Shown here one piece after another: positions 1 to 11,216 of a stretch of 64,000 bases of DNA. The translations under genes and the position numbers were made by a program. Each line of letters starts with the position of its first letter. Positions within the stretch are counted from its first letter, which is position 1. The notes under the pieces were generated by a model. That model had not been told where the DNA came from and made no database searches. It saw nothing but the letters and a program-made list of their open reading frames with translations. The stretch lies in NCBI GenBank assembly GCA_003254925.1, contig QANZ01029243.1:94236-158235 (forward strand), read 5' to 3'. This stretch comes from Chamaecrista fasciculata (lineage: Eukaryota; Streptophyta; Magnoliopsida; Fabales; Fabaceae).

Positions 1-360
1 GGATTGACCTCTAACCCTTCATCCAAAATTTTCTCATCCTCACGCTTTCCAATAGCATATCACACTTTCCAATATCATCTCATCTCACTATCATTCCAAT
101 CAAACCACACCCAAACACCTATCATCTCATCTCATTATCTCCATCTCATGTCATTATTTCCTACCATTTCTACCCCTATACAAATTAAAAAAATCCATAA
201 ACCTATTTCAACCAACCACAATCATTACATACCCTTTTATATAATTTCACACCCTATTTAACATCATTTTTTCTAAAATCACCCAAACACCAATACATCA
301 TTTCATCTCATCCAATTCAAACTTAATCTCATCTCATCCCATAAACTTGACTTGGATTGA
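1..360. repeat. Pyrimidine-rich repeat, probable degraded MITE
   Basis: The stretch is strongly C/T/A skewed and repeats the motif ATCTCATCTCAT together with CACCCAAACACC, around 85-150 and again around 280-340. A reverse-complement relative of the motif pair lies near 31927-31965. No clear terminal inverted repeats or target duplication can be placed because the window starts inside it. Reading frames through it look like low-complexity shadows. I infer a transposon-derived repeat and am unsure of the class. Confidence 0.4.
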
Positions 361-961
361 AATAGTATGGGCCCAAACATGCCATTAATTATATATATCT
401 CATGATTTTCATAATTCAGATATCCTCAGTTTCACTATTTCAGAGCCATATTTTTAGGCTGCACACCACACAGACCAAACTAATTATCTAATCCTGACAA
501 GGTTGCCATCTACAAACTTCTGGTACTTAAAATCTTATCAGCAGGTGGACAAATAAAGGACATGGACGCATATGTATAACCACCGCATTCTAATTATATA
601 TGTTTGGGTTGGGTTAATTTGCCGACTACACTTACTTATTAAATTTATACTGCTTGCAGATTAATTATTGGGAGGTCCTCTGGCGTATAATATCACATAT
701 AAATTGAAATGAATTCAATGAAAAATTATTAAAAGAGAAAAAGGACCGGAAGATAAGAATTACAGAGGGGACAAGGATGAGCCTCCGAGAATAAAAGTGG
801 ATGAGAGGTGAGAGGTCCCTCTCAAGCTAGTTTGGCAAAGGAGACAAGCTCATATGTGTCACTTTATCATCTACCATGGGCCATAACATGTCCTCCACCA
901 CAAATTACTTCCTTCATATCTTCACCTTCTTCACTTCCTCTTCCTCCTCTCTCGATCTCCC
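361..961. other. Intergenic, upstream of the DVL-like gene
   Basis: No coding region is recognised here. The sequence is AT-rich and probably holds upstream regulatory DNA for the small peptide gene that follows. Confidence 0.5.
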
Positions 962-972
962 TATATATATAT
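962..972 (+). promoter_or_regulatory. TATA box of the DVL-like gene
   Basis: An alternating TATATATATA run sits after a C/T-rich stretch about 120 bp before the start codon at 1091. This is a normal distance for a plant TATA box plus a leader of roughly 90 bp. It is inferred from position only. Confidence 0.45.
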
Positions 973-1090
973 TCAGATTTCAGACCACAAAACATATATA
1001 GCAGCTTTCAAATAATTAAAAGCCTTAGCTTCTTTGATCTCCCTGGAACTAAAGAGCAGAGACAAACAGAGAGAAACTAATTAAGGAACA

Positions 1091-1246
1091 ATGGGAGGAA
1101 GTAATAGTGTGTTGTCATTGAGGAGTTCAAGTTCGAAGCTTCGGTCAAACTCATGGGAACGCTGTTCTAAGAACATTAGGCAGCAGAGGACTCGCCTCTA
1201 CATTATCTGGAGATGCACTGTCTTACTCTTATGCTGGCATGACTGA
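1091..1246 (+). CDS. DVL/ROTUNDIFOLIA-like (RTFL) small polypeptide, 51 aa
   Basis: An intronless 51-residue protein that begins MGGSNSVLSLRS and ends LYIIWRCTVLLLCWHD. The C-terminal 25 residues (about 26-51) match the DVL/RTFL domain: a basic QQRTRLY stretch, then a hydrophobic segment with two cysteines and a closing CWHD. The N-terminal half is serine-rich and poorly conserved, as is usual in the family. These plant-only peptides associate with the plasma membrane and, when overexpressed, shorten organs by restricting cell proliferation along the leaf or pod axis. The start is preceded by AGGAACA, and a TATA-like run lies about 120 bp upstream. The gene is too short for many gene finders. 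The family call is firm; which DVL/RTFL member it is cannot be told. Confidence 0.9.
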   Translation: MGGSNSVLSLRSSSSKLRSNSWERCSKNIRQQRTRLYIIWRCTVLLLCWHD

Positions 1247-1978
1247 TTCACACTCATCTTTAATTTCTTCATCTTTGTTTCTTTCTCATCATCACTGACC
1301 ATACCCTTCCACACTCGTAATGAAGCAGCAGTGGAATAGCTTGTCATGACTCATGATCACTTACATTAATTTGTAAATTCAAAATTTAGCATAGGATCGG
1401 AATGAAATTACAGATACTACGTACCTACGCCTTTATATATCTTCAACTCTGTTTCCTCAGTGATAAATAGTTTAATTTTCTAGTCTTTAATTACTCTTTA
1501 ATGTATTGACACCTACTTTTTCAAAAGCTTCCCTACTCTTTGCTCTTCAAGTTAATTTATATGCTAAAACAAAGGTGCGTGGAGGAAGTTTTGCATTGCA
1601 TGCAGAGTAAATATGTATATATAATTCAATTCCTAAATGTTACTCCAATTCTTGTTGCTTCGCTCAGAAATTTTGCTATAAGTACCTGATCGCCCTAAAT
1701 AGCTAATATTTAATGCCTGTTTATGTTCAGGCCAAAAAAAATGCCTGTTTATGTCATTACAAGTCAGTTTTTTTTTTTTTTTTCAATTTTGTTTTTCATG
1801 TTAACTGATCGAACTGAGCCTTTGATTAGGAAAGAAGCTTTAGCAGAGTTTATGGCAGCATCTAAAATCATTATTTGAATGGGGCTAGGAGGGGAGAATT
1901 AAAAATGCAATAGATTTAGAACAAGTGAAGACGTCTCTGCAGGGAAGCCCTACAGGGATCTGAGTTATATTCATGGTC
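1247..1978. other. Intergenic / 3' flank of the DVL-like gene
   Basis: No gene is seen. It includes a T run near 1770-1784 and AT-rich DNA up to the LTR fossil. Confidence 0.5.
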
Positions 1979-2998
1979 TTAACGTCGTATTTAGGATTAA
2001 TTTAGATTATTAATATTATTAATGCAAGTGAAATAAATAAAAAAATCAGAATTTGAAAAAGAGCTGTTGAGCTTTTCTTTGAGTTTGACCTAGTATTAAG
2101 GATTAATTTTTTTTTTGGATTATTTATTTTATTGAGTTTGTTAAGTAGTTATTAGCTTTGTGAGCAAATTTCTCTTTTCGGTTGGCATTGTAAGCCTATT
2201 TATAGGCCCCTCTTTCATTTGAATTAATGAAGCAAAATCATAAGAAAAAAGAAAAAAAAAAGGTTTATCTTCTTCCCAAAAATTCCTAACTCTGGTATCA
2301 GAGCTTAAATCCTGAGAGCTTGTGAAGTAGAGTAGAACATCTGATGTTGCTACAAATAATTTTGCTAGTAGGAGGATCGAATCCTCGCCATTACATTAGA
2401 GTTTTGAGATTTGTGTTGAATAATTGTCAGAGCTCGGTGTAAGGATTGACTCAAAGAAGATGAGCAAGTGAACGTTGCACAAGAAGGGAGAAAAGAAGAA
2501 GTGGATCTTTTGTGAGAAGCTTACAAGATTTGATAATTTTTGGAGAGGGTGCTCCAATGGGTTAGTGATGAGAAAGTGCATCATTGAAGCTTCGAAGAAA
2601 TGATCCATGAACAAGTTGAAAATTCATACAATTAAACTGAATTTTCTTATAAAGAAATTTCAGTTTAAGGGAGGAAATGTTAGAATTTAGGAATAAATTA
2701 AGATTAATAATATTATTAATGTTAGTGAAATAAATAAAAAAATCAGAATTTGAAAAAGAGTTGTTGAGCTTTTCTCTGAGTTTGACCTAGCAACTTACTA
2801 AGGATTAATTTTTTTTGGATTATTTATTTTATTGAATTTGTTAAGTAGCTATCAGCTTTGTGAATAAATTTTTCTTTTCGGTTGGCATTGTAAGCCTATT
2901 TATAGGCCCCTCTTTCATTTGAATTAATGAGGTAAAATCATGAAAAAAAAAATTTATGAAAACTTCTACGTATCTTCTTTTCAAAAAAATTCCTAACA
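1979..2998 (+). mobile_element. TRIM-type miniature LTR retrotransposon (fossil)
   Basis: Two direct repeats of about 310-320 bp (about 1979-2291 and 2678-2998) flank a non-coding interior of about 390 bp. The 3' copy runs TGTTAGAATTT to TTCCTAACA, with the usual TG/CA ends. Directly after the first repeat, TGGTATCAGAGC at 2293-2304 matches the primer-binding site for initiator tRNA-Met used by many plant Copia-type elements. A purine tract (AAGGGAGGAAA) precedes the second repeat. The interior has no gag or pol, so the element is non-autonomous, and its total size of about 1.0 kb fits TRIM elements. The two LTRs differ at very roughly a tenth of positions, so it is older than the Copia remnant at 20.3 kb. 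No target duplication is evident. Confidence 0.8.
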
Positions 2999-4967
2999 AG
3001 ATACCCAGTTACTCAATCGGTCTCAGAATCTGATGGCAGTCAGTATGTTAAAAAGTAAAAAGTATATTTTATTTTATTCTTGGTCTTAAAAAGACAACGT
3101 TGTTTTTGTAATTTTAGTGTATCAACTATTCAAACAAAATCACATAGATATAGATCTAGTTAACTAGTTTAGTTGCGTCCCAATAATCATTCTCTTCTGT
3201 GATTCGTCTTTTCGTTGTGTATTCCATTTTACACGTGTCAAGATTAGCTTTAGCTTCATCCAGTAACTTGTTGAAACTTCCTTTTTCTTTGTGTACATGA
3301 CTTCTTAAAACTTCCTCTCAACTGTCAAGATTGTTCATTTACATATAAAAGATGGTATAACATCCCTTCAAAATATGTATGTGATCGATTTATTTTTTCG
3401 GTAGAGAAAATGAGGGCTTGGCCCAAAAAGAAACTATGTATGTCATTGATTTAATTAAAAGAAGTGAAATGTTCCTGTTTCGGTCCATATAATAATCAAC
3501 TTCCTTTAGTGTCTTAGGGTAATTTCACAAAAAAAAAAGTATAATTTTGGTCTTTTATTTTTTTAGTAGGTTGCAATTTAGTCCTTTATTTTTCATAATT
3601 TTAATCATATAAGTTTCTTAAAATTTTACTATTAATCTTAACAACTGAATGTGTGTGTATCTCTTTTGTTTTAAGTCGAAATGCAACGAGACCTAACCTA
3701 CATATTATTTCCGACAAGTTAATTCTTTGTCTAATTAAGAGTGTTAGTAGATAAAGTCAAATTAGATTTCGAAAACAACTGTTTGTTTCATATATAGGCA
3801 AACAAACAAAATTGGTCATATCTCTCTTATTTCAACTTCTATTGCAATGAGTTTAGAGCTACAGGTTATTCTTAACAAGCTCTTTTACTGCTCGGTTGAG
3901 ACTCTTTTAAAGAGGTCAAATTATCCATAAAAATGATTTTCTATAATTTTCCTCTGCCTCATCCTTCTCCATGATTGCTTCTTGCTTCTTGTTTGGCAAG
4001 AGCCTTACGTGCACATTCCTCCTTGATCACCAGCTTTCCTCAGTTCCTCTGTTGTAGCTGGTCGTGCTTCAAGAGTTTGATGCGTTTGGAAGCCATACCA
4101 GAGAATTTAATCAATTTAAAAAACTAATTATAGTATTTTTTACGGTGTTGCCTATATAGTATATACGACTGGTTGACAAATCCATTCGTTAAACCTGAAC
4201 ATACATGCCGCCTATGGCCTACGAGTTAGCTGTTGGCATAATTGTGACTCTTTGTGTTTTGAGTCAGTCTATGATGCTTAAACTGCATAATGTCATTCCA
4301 TTGATCATATCAATCATGACTTCATTGTTACTCAGATCTTTTGTTGGAATTGTTTGGGACGTCTCCCAAATCTGACTACAACATTATATTTTTTAACTTT
4401 CTCTGAAGCTGAGTGTTAACATGTGTTTTTATGATCAATAAATCTTCCTCTAATTTCTAGATGTCACCTGCATGACATGACATTGTGAAACGTTGTAACA
4501 TTTGTTTCAGCCCATGATCTGTTTTTTTATTCTTTTTTGGACAAGGTCTTTATTTCGTTCACTTTTCTAATATTTCCTATTGTAAAGGACCGTTAGAACT
4601 GAAGTCGCCCGAAAAATGCGTGAATGGATCTCTTTCTCTCTCCCTCCCACACAATTTCTGCATGTTATCATTTTCCCCTCATGTTCTTGGTTACGTGTGA
4701 GTAATGGATGAACAAAGTTTGGTGACCAAGCTTTTTGGCACAACCCCCATTTAGAATATATAGTCTGCATTTCACCTATAAAATAATCATCATACAAAGT
4801 GGATGAGCTGAGAAGCAATAAAGAACGGTGAGTCCCTTTGGCAATCTAATTTTGAAGTCCCAAGTTTGAAGAAATAAAAAGCTTATGAGTTTTAGTGATG
4901 GAGTATTTAAGGAGGTTTATTTAAGTAAAGGTATCAAATACTTATGAACAATAATTAAAAGTGTAAG
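2999..4967. other. Intergenic with a degraded MITE-like stretch
   Basis: No gene is recognised. From about 3520 to 3900 there are runs of the type TTTAGTCCTTTATTTTT and CAAACAAACAAAATTGGTCATATCTCTC. The latter resembles, in reverse complement, part of the element at about 15063-15595, so this is probably an old relative of that element. The rest is AT-rich spacer leading to the eight-cysteine gene. Confidence 0.4.
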
Positions 4968-5426
4968 ATGGAGAGAATGAAGATGATAAATGTAATGAGT
5001 ATGAGTATAGCATTGCTTCTGGCATTATTGCCGAAAACGGAGAGCAATATAAGGCCAACATTTCCAAGAGTATTAGCACCACAGCCTCCACTTTGTGTAT
5101 CCCAATTTGCACTTGCAAACTACGCTTGTGGAAGGCTTCCTTTCACACATGTTCCTCCTCCTTCCCCTCTTTCCCCTCCTGATGATGATAATGATCATGA
5201 TCACGGACACAGACGTGGACACAGACACAGACACGGACACAGACACCATCATCATGGGTCCCCTCAAGAAAACAATTGCTGCAGGTGGGTTAAGGAAGTG
5301 GATAGCCAATGCGTTTGTGAACTCTTACTTCACTTGCCTCCCTTCCTCATCAAGCCTCGTCATGAATACACGCTCGTCATCCAAGATTCCTGTAATGTCA
5401 CTTATTCCTGCGGTGGACCTATTTGA
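4968..5426 (+). CDS. Secreted eight-cysteine (nsLTP/2S-albumin-like) protein with His-rich insert
   Basis: This 152-residue protein starts with a hydrophobic signal peptide (about residues 7-25). It then carries the eight-cysteine pattern of the bifunctional inhibitor/lipid-transfer/2S-albumin superfamily: C43, C54, CC at 104-105, C115-x-C117, C142 and C148. The characteristic CC and CVC pairs are both present. Between C2 and CC the usual short linker is replaced by about 49 residues, PPPSPLSPP followed by an Asp/His/Arg tract rich in HRHRHGHRHHHH. Such proteins are secreted, held by four disulfides, and bind lipids or act in the apoplast; the His tract could bind metals, which is inference. 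The gene has no intron. The first of several in-frame ATGs is taken as the start. Plus-one and antisense frames across the repeat are open only because the GACAC(G/A) unit is repetitive. Confidence 0.8.
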   Translation: MERMKMINVMSMSIALLLALLPKTESNIRPTFPRVLAPQPPLCVSQFALANYACGRLPFTHVPPPSPLSPPDDDNDHDHGHRRGHRHRHGHRHHHHGSPQENNCCRWVKEVDSQCVCELLLHLPPFLIKPRHEYTLVIQDSCNVTYSCGGPI

Positions 5427-7634
5427 TTCTCACATATATTCCCATTCTCATTTGCGCCACACAACTATACTCAACCACTGTGCAAAAGTATCTATTCTTG
5501 TGTGAGTTTATTATATTATTAATTAAGCCTTTTAGATTTATAACTTTTCTTTCTGCGTGTCGTCCATGGATAAAATGCTTGTTTGTTTCAATATTATCTA
5601 CTACTCTTGATCCACTCTGATCTGAGGTTGGAAATAAAGTTAGTTCCAACTATACATTACACATTACCAGTTTAAATTTGACATATGTGACACATTCTGT
5701 TTTAACTTTTATATATATGGTTGTAGTCCCTCATAAGCTCATCTCTGTTTTCTTTTCTGATATCTACACCAAAAACATACCGAGAAAGTATCATTTACGA
5801 GTACTTTCCGGTGATAAAACCTCTTTGATATAATGAGAATGTCGAAACAAATTTAGTGTCCGATTAACATATAAAAGGTTCCATGTTAATTTTATCAAAC
5901 CAATACAAAAGAAAAGAAAAGAAAAATAGAAAACAATTCTTGGGATCTTTAACTGAAAATAATTAATTGTCATGTAAAATTGACCAAAGTGTGATGTAAT
6001 GGATACAGCATGAGATTCTTCCATATTCATTTTTATAAAAAAAGAAAAACGGGATTTTGCTTTAAATTGGAGATAGTGGGAGTACCACCACGACTTTGAC
6101 CATGTTAATGAAAGCTGCGGTAACGAAACTCGTGGCGTTTGGACGCATATAGGAAGGAATCCAGCCCAACAAAAAAGGGAAGAAAATTTGCATTATCATT
6201 GAGGAACAATACAAAGGCATCTATGCATTCTTGAATTGAAAAGATCATTCTGCTACGACCACTCTTTATAACCAGTTTCCATAATGGCTTTTGGTTTCAT
6301 AGTTTCAGCTCATTTCTTTCCATACTTCAAATACACGTAAAATTATTAGTATTATTATAGATAAAATTTCACTTTCTCACCTGCCAACTAAGTGCAGATA
6401 TCAGTAAAAAGAATAATTGAATCGCACAATTAAAAAATAAACTTAAGTCGATCTAGACAGTAATTGAGTGGTAATAGAGGCTAGTTAACGGGTAGATTTC
6501 AATTCTTGCTCCCTTATGCGCTAAAAATAAACTCATTTAAATCATTAATAAAATAAGATTTCCAAAATATATGAAATTACTTAGGAACACTTTATTTTAA
6601 TTTTTCCTTAATATATGAAATTTCCAAAATCAATGTATGATTAAGACATAAAGCATTCAATTAGTTACGTAATGTTTGATGAGATGCTTGCTAATTGCTA
6701 AAGCTATTGCTACTGTCCAAGTGTTTGATAGATCAGTGATATATATAGATAACATGTACTGCATTTAACTTTTATCACTCGTCGCATAATTATTAAATTG
6801 ACATATTCTAACAACCTAGTTCCGTTATCATATTTCCTTAGCATTTATTTACACTCTAACAAGCTAGTTCCATTATCCTTTCCACATACATCATAGTATT
6901 CCAAACATACATGCTGTTTATACCTTTTGCTCTATTCAAGCTTTTCCAAAGTTAGATCCATTAATAATCTAACTATGGACATGTGCAGAAATAAAATACA
7001 TTAACTTCAGTCAGTCCATATAATTGATCATACCTAGTGGGAGAAAAGCTTTAGTGGTGTTGTTTGCTTTTATCTTTTGCCCCAGCTCTATCAAATGATT
7101 TAACTACAAATCTGTTTCCAATTTGAGTCTATATTTAATTTTTTTTTCTAATAACTTTACATCACATAGCACAAGTCAAGTTGAGTTTTCAGTTAATTTA
7201 TTAAATTAAATTAGTGCAAAATATAAAAGTCAATCAAAATGTGAAATCTTAAGAACAAAATTCACTGCAAATAAATTTTGAACATGAAATTGAAAATTAA
7301 TAAAAAGTTTGAAAGTAAAAAAAAAAAAGTGAGTTTGCCTTTAATATATTTGAAAACCTTCTATCAAATAGTTTATTAAGTATGTAATAAATGTAAAATT
7401 AAGATAAAAATATTTCAAATGATGTAAATTGTAAGGTAGTGTAAGAGTCAATATTGGATTGAGCCCTATACTCCTATATAGATATATAATTCTCATTCGA
7501 ATGAAATATAAGCTTACATTTATTCATCTTATTCATTATTTTAAAGATTTACACTATAAAATCTCAATTTTTTTTTTGATATATAGAAGATAATAAAAGC
7601 AGAGGAAGACGATGGTGTGAGATAAGACCATAAT
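5427..7634. other. Intergenic spacer
   Basis: This is AT-rich DNA between two convergent genes. No conserved coding region is seen. A stretch at 6450-6520 faintly resembles a tRNA-type SINE head but is too degraded to call. Confidence 0.5.
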
Positions 7635-8636
7635 TCAGCACATAGCCGTAGCGACGGCATTTTCGAGGGTTGATGATGGTAGTCTAAGGCCACCGCCACC
7701 AACATTATTGACAGTGGTGAAATTGTAAAGAAAATTTGCGACGACCACCGCACTTGGCTCTGCAACCATCTTCTTCCATGCCTCCTCTGCTTCTTCTTCC
7801 TCACGCTTTCGAAACACAGGCGTCGCATCCACTCGCTCAATCTTCCATCTCTTCACATTCCTTAGCCTCTCGATTTTCCCCAACTGTTTACGCGCCAATT
7901 TCCACGTGTTCTCCTTCATTTCCCTAATCGCCTCTTCCATTAGCCTCTCTCTCGTTTCTTCGTCCGCACACCATTCCTTTCGGAAATACTCATCGAATTC
8001 TGGAACCCCTATCGCTTTCCTGATCCCTCGCGAATAATCTCCCTTAGGGTTGAAAAACGGCCTCACCTCATTTACCATTCCATTCTCAACCATTTGATCT
8101 ACCCGCTCCGAAACATACTCGCGAAGAACGGGCATTGATACGTCTACCCACAGACAACAGAAATCATACCTCGATCGGAACTTATAGTCGTCGTCGTCGA
8201 TTAGGGCCTCGATGTACGAGTTCGATCCTCCCACGACGATTGGAAGATTTCCACGCCTCGTGATTGAGTCAATTGCAAGCGACGCCGATTCGCGGAAATT
8301 GGTGGCTGTGAACTCCGAATTGGGATTTTGTGTTGCCAGCAAATGGTGAGGCACACCGCGTTGCTCTTCCTCGCTGATTTTGTTCGTGACAATGTCAAGG
8401 CCTTTATAGGCTTGCATTTTGTCGGAGTTGATGATTTCTGCAGGAAATAGAGTGGCGAGATCGATGGAGAGCCTGGATTTTCCGGTGCCGGTGGCTCCCA
8501 TCACAATCACTACCTTCTCTTTCTGTCGTGGAAGATTGCTCAGATTCAATTCTCTACCACTCGAAGGAATATCAATGAGTGGTTGTGTTATTCTGTTCAT
8601 TACCACAGAGGTGGAGATGTTCATGGTGATCATCAA
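7635..8636 (-). CDS. IPT3: Adenylate isopentenyltransferase (cytokinin synthase), IPT3/IPT5-like
   Basis: This 333-residue intronless gene encodes a plant IPT. The enzyme transfers the isopentenyl group of DMAPP to ATP or ADP, the first and rate-limiting step of isoprenoid cytokinin synthesis, usually in plastids. The P-loop GATGTGKS lies at residues 47-54. Other family blocks follow in order: EIINSDKMQAYKGLDIVTNK, GVPHHLL, the GGSNSYIEAL block, RYDFCCLWVDV, and SRGIRKAIGVPEFDEYF. The basic N-terminus fits a transit peptide. Lack of introns is typical of the ATP/ADP-type IPT clade. The protein ends ATAMC and has no CaaX box, unlike the C-terminal farnesylation motif known for Arabidopsis IPT3. 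Residue blocks fit both IPT3 and IPT5, so the symbol is a best guess within that clade. Confidence 0.92.
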   Translation of the reverse strand: MMITMNISTSVVMNRITQPLIDIPSSGRELNLSNLPRQKEKVVIVMGATGTGKSRLSIDLATLFPAEIINSDKMQAYKGLDIVTNKISEEEQRGVPHHLLATQNPNSEFTATNFRESASLAIDSITRRGNLPIVVGGSNSYIEALIDDDDYKFRSRYDFCCLWVDVSMPVLREYVSERVDQMVENGMVNEVRPFFNPKGDYSRGIRKAIGVPEFDEYFRKEWCADEETRERLMEEAIREMKENTWKLARKQLGKIERLRNVKRWKIERVDATPVFRKREEEEAEEAWKKMVAEPSAVVVANFLYNFTTVNNVGGGGLRLPSSTLENAVATAMC

Positions 8637-8832
8637 CCGATCGATATATTTTAATACTAAAGGAAGTCTACCGCAAGAAAACCAAATTAGAAAGAGTAAG
8701 AAAACTAGGAATAATACATATAATAATTAGATTAAGATAAAGCCTTGAGATCTCAAACAACACAAGAAGATAGATAACTAAGCTCTTAACTAGTTAGTTG
8801 TTGAATTTGAGAATGAGAAGAGGGTTGGATGG

Positions 8833-8840
8833 GTATTTAT
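8833..8840 (-). promoter_or_regulatory. TATA box of the IPT gene
   Basis: Read on the minus strand this is TATAAATA, about 200 bp upstream of the IPT start codon at 8636. It is the best core-promoter candidate in that interval and implies a leader of about 170 bp. Confidence 0.55.
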
Positions 8841-11178
8841 AGCATTTGGGAAGGTTGATTGAGAGGTGTCAAAATCATCACTCTGTTCGTTTATGCGGCT
8901 TATGGGTGTATTCTATTGCAAAGTAAAGTAGTCTTCTCTGATGAATGAGAAGCAAGTGGTGGTCTTGTACAATATTCTGATGTGATTTCTGATAATATTT
9001 ATTTATTTATCTCTCATTTTCTTTTGCATTATTTATTTATATCACATATAGCTAGCACCTAGCTAGCTATGGCCTAGGAATATCACTGGTCCTCATAAGG
9101 TAGCTCAAGCAAAGCAAGCCCTCTGAGGTCATATAGTTGCGATAGCACCAAATTGCACAAGAATATGACTGCGATAAGGCCTACTCCATTATTCCATCTT
9201 GTTTTTTGTCTTTTATTCACACAGATTATAGATTAATCACTTTCTCACGCATCCTAGGCTATCTGATTGACATTTACAAATTATGAACTTAAAACCTCAG
9301 CAACTAAGTTAGTACAGATCGACATTAATTTAATTAAGGTAGGATCGGAGTTAATTTGATAACATCCATACATAATGAAAATTATTGAAATGCTGAAGTG
9401 GGGCTGATTGTGTCATAAATATGAGTGAATTGATGAGTGCCCATAATCGTCCACAGAAGAATGACGTAAGAAGGAAGAAGCATTTGTTCCGATGAACTGT
9501 AAGGAGTAAGGACAGTACTGGGTAGCATAAAGATTGACAGACACATTATTATTCTTCCGTGCATGCAAATCAAGGGTGGCAATGGCAACAAGGACTTGAG
9601 ATTCTTAAGAGTGGGGTCCTTCGTTTTAATTGACAAAACTTAGTATGAATTATGAATTGAAAGCTACTTTTCTCCAAACAAATCAACACCTCATTTTCTT
9701 CCCTCGAGTGGGTTCCAACTTTCAAATTCATTTTTGCCAGGGCCAGTCATCTCGATCTTTCTCGTCAGCTCTAGCTGATTACACAAATCCACCTTTGTTG
9801 ATCTTACTACTTATTTGGTGATATTCACTCCAACTTTAAAAGGAGTATTAATCAATTAGTCGAATGAGGTGTTTTTTTTTTCTTTCAAAAAAAAAACCTT
9901 TGCTAAATTGAGCTCAAGGATGACAACTGATATTTATCAAACCTAAACAAAGCAAGCCAAGGAAAAGAATTTCAGTAATATTATATGACGTGAAGATATA
10001 TTTTGGTTTGATCTCTTTCCACACGTGGATGGGATTTTCAACTTGAAAAAAGAATGGTGAAAACCTGTTATAACTTGGGTAATTACTAAAATAATGAATT
10101 GCTTGGTACATCAGTACATGCAGAGGCTGGCGTCAACGAACTTATTTTACTTCGTACAATGAATAATGTGATGGTTATCAATTTGAGTCCCATGAAGTCA
10201 CCTTTCTTACCTATCTCGTGATTTAGTGCAATGATCCTGTGACAACTGACAGTACGTGGCATTGGTGTTTCCAGCTTCCACAATGTCATCATATCAATCC
10301 TGAAAACTTTAATTTGAAAATATATAAATGCATGAGATCGATCAGAATCATAGTTTTGATTTTGATTGAGTGACAAGATGATTTTGGTCCTTTTTGAAAA
10401 AAAAAAGGGAAGCTGTATGATCAGATTAGAGTGTTGATTAATATATAAAAGCCAATAGTACAATACTAGTAGAAAGATTGGCACGCGAGCGAGGCAATAT
10501 TAGTTATAAGGATATGATGGAATCTAGCTAGAAATTAAGAGAGAAAATAAGGCATTGGAGAAATGATTACGTCAATCATATAAAGTCGCATTTAGGCAGA
10601 ATCAAAAAGCCGCACCATCCATTATTGATAAACCACCTTACCAAGTTCTCTAATTTTATGTCATTTCCGTTAGGAGTGCATCCAAATGTAAATCATGCGG
10701 AATACTATAGTCGGGTCCTACCCTCCTAGCCATCTATTAAGGACTATAAAGAGATCATGATTAGTGATGATTTTGATATCTATTCGATGTGAACTTTGAA
10801 GTAGGTTAACATCATGGGGTTTCCAATAATTTTCCAATTTGGATTTTCTATCTCTCTTGCATTATAAGGAAAATTAATGGATTTTTTGTCATCCACGATC
10901 GTGCATTTCTTTAAATTTAAGTAATTATACGAGGACAAAATTAAATTATCACATCAATTACTTTTTAATGTTAAATGAAACTCTAAGCTTCATCTTTTCA
11001 TATGTTTAAAATTGTCTCCATTCAGAGAAAAATATATAAATACTTAATTATAGAAGATCCATTCTCCAGTATAAGTGCTCTAATAACCTCACTTCATTAT
11101 ATATATATATATATATATGTACTCATATATACACACATACACAAGTGAGCATGAAAGCAGAAGCAGAATTAAAGTGAG

Positions 11179-11211
<33 letters not shown>

Positions 11212-11216
11212 CTCTC
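8841..11216. other. Intergenic, IPT upstream region and AT-rich spacer
   Basis: No gene is recognised in about 2.4 kb. The part next to the IPT gene presumably holds its promoter. Alternating (TA)n runs occur at about 11101-11118 and 11179-11203, just before the LINE insertion. Confidence 0.5.

Noticed and set aside
808-1080. 90-codon frame ending just before the DVL-like gene
   Set aside because: It overlaps the TATA run and leader, and has low-complexity Ser/Pro/Leu content without family resemblance.
2365-2385. GGATCGAATCC resembling a tRNA B box in the TRIM interior
   Set aside because: No cloverleaf can be built around it, and it lies just after the primer-binding site of the element.
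3957-4110. Minus-strand stretch starting MASKRI with Lys/Arg-rich frames
   Set aside because: It is interrupted and matches no family convincingly; it may be a decayed gene piece but cannot be supported.
5073-5505. Antisense and plus-one frames over the His-rich gene
   Set aside because: They are open only because of the GACAC repeat; the eight-cysteine frame has signal peptide and motif support.
6440-6560. tRNA-SINE-like head (AATTGAGTGGTAA followed by GATTTCAATTC)
   Set aside because: Both pol III boxes are poor matches and no tail or target duplication was found.
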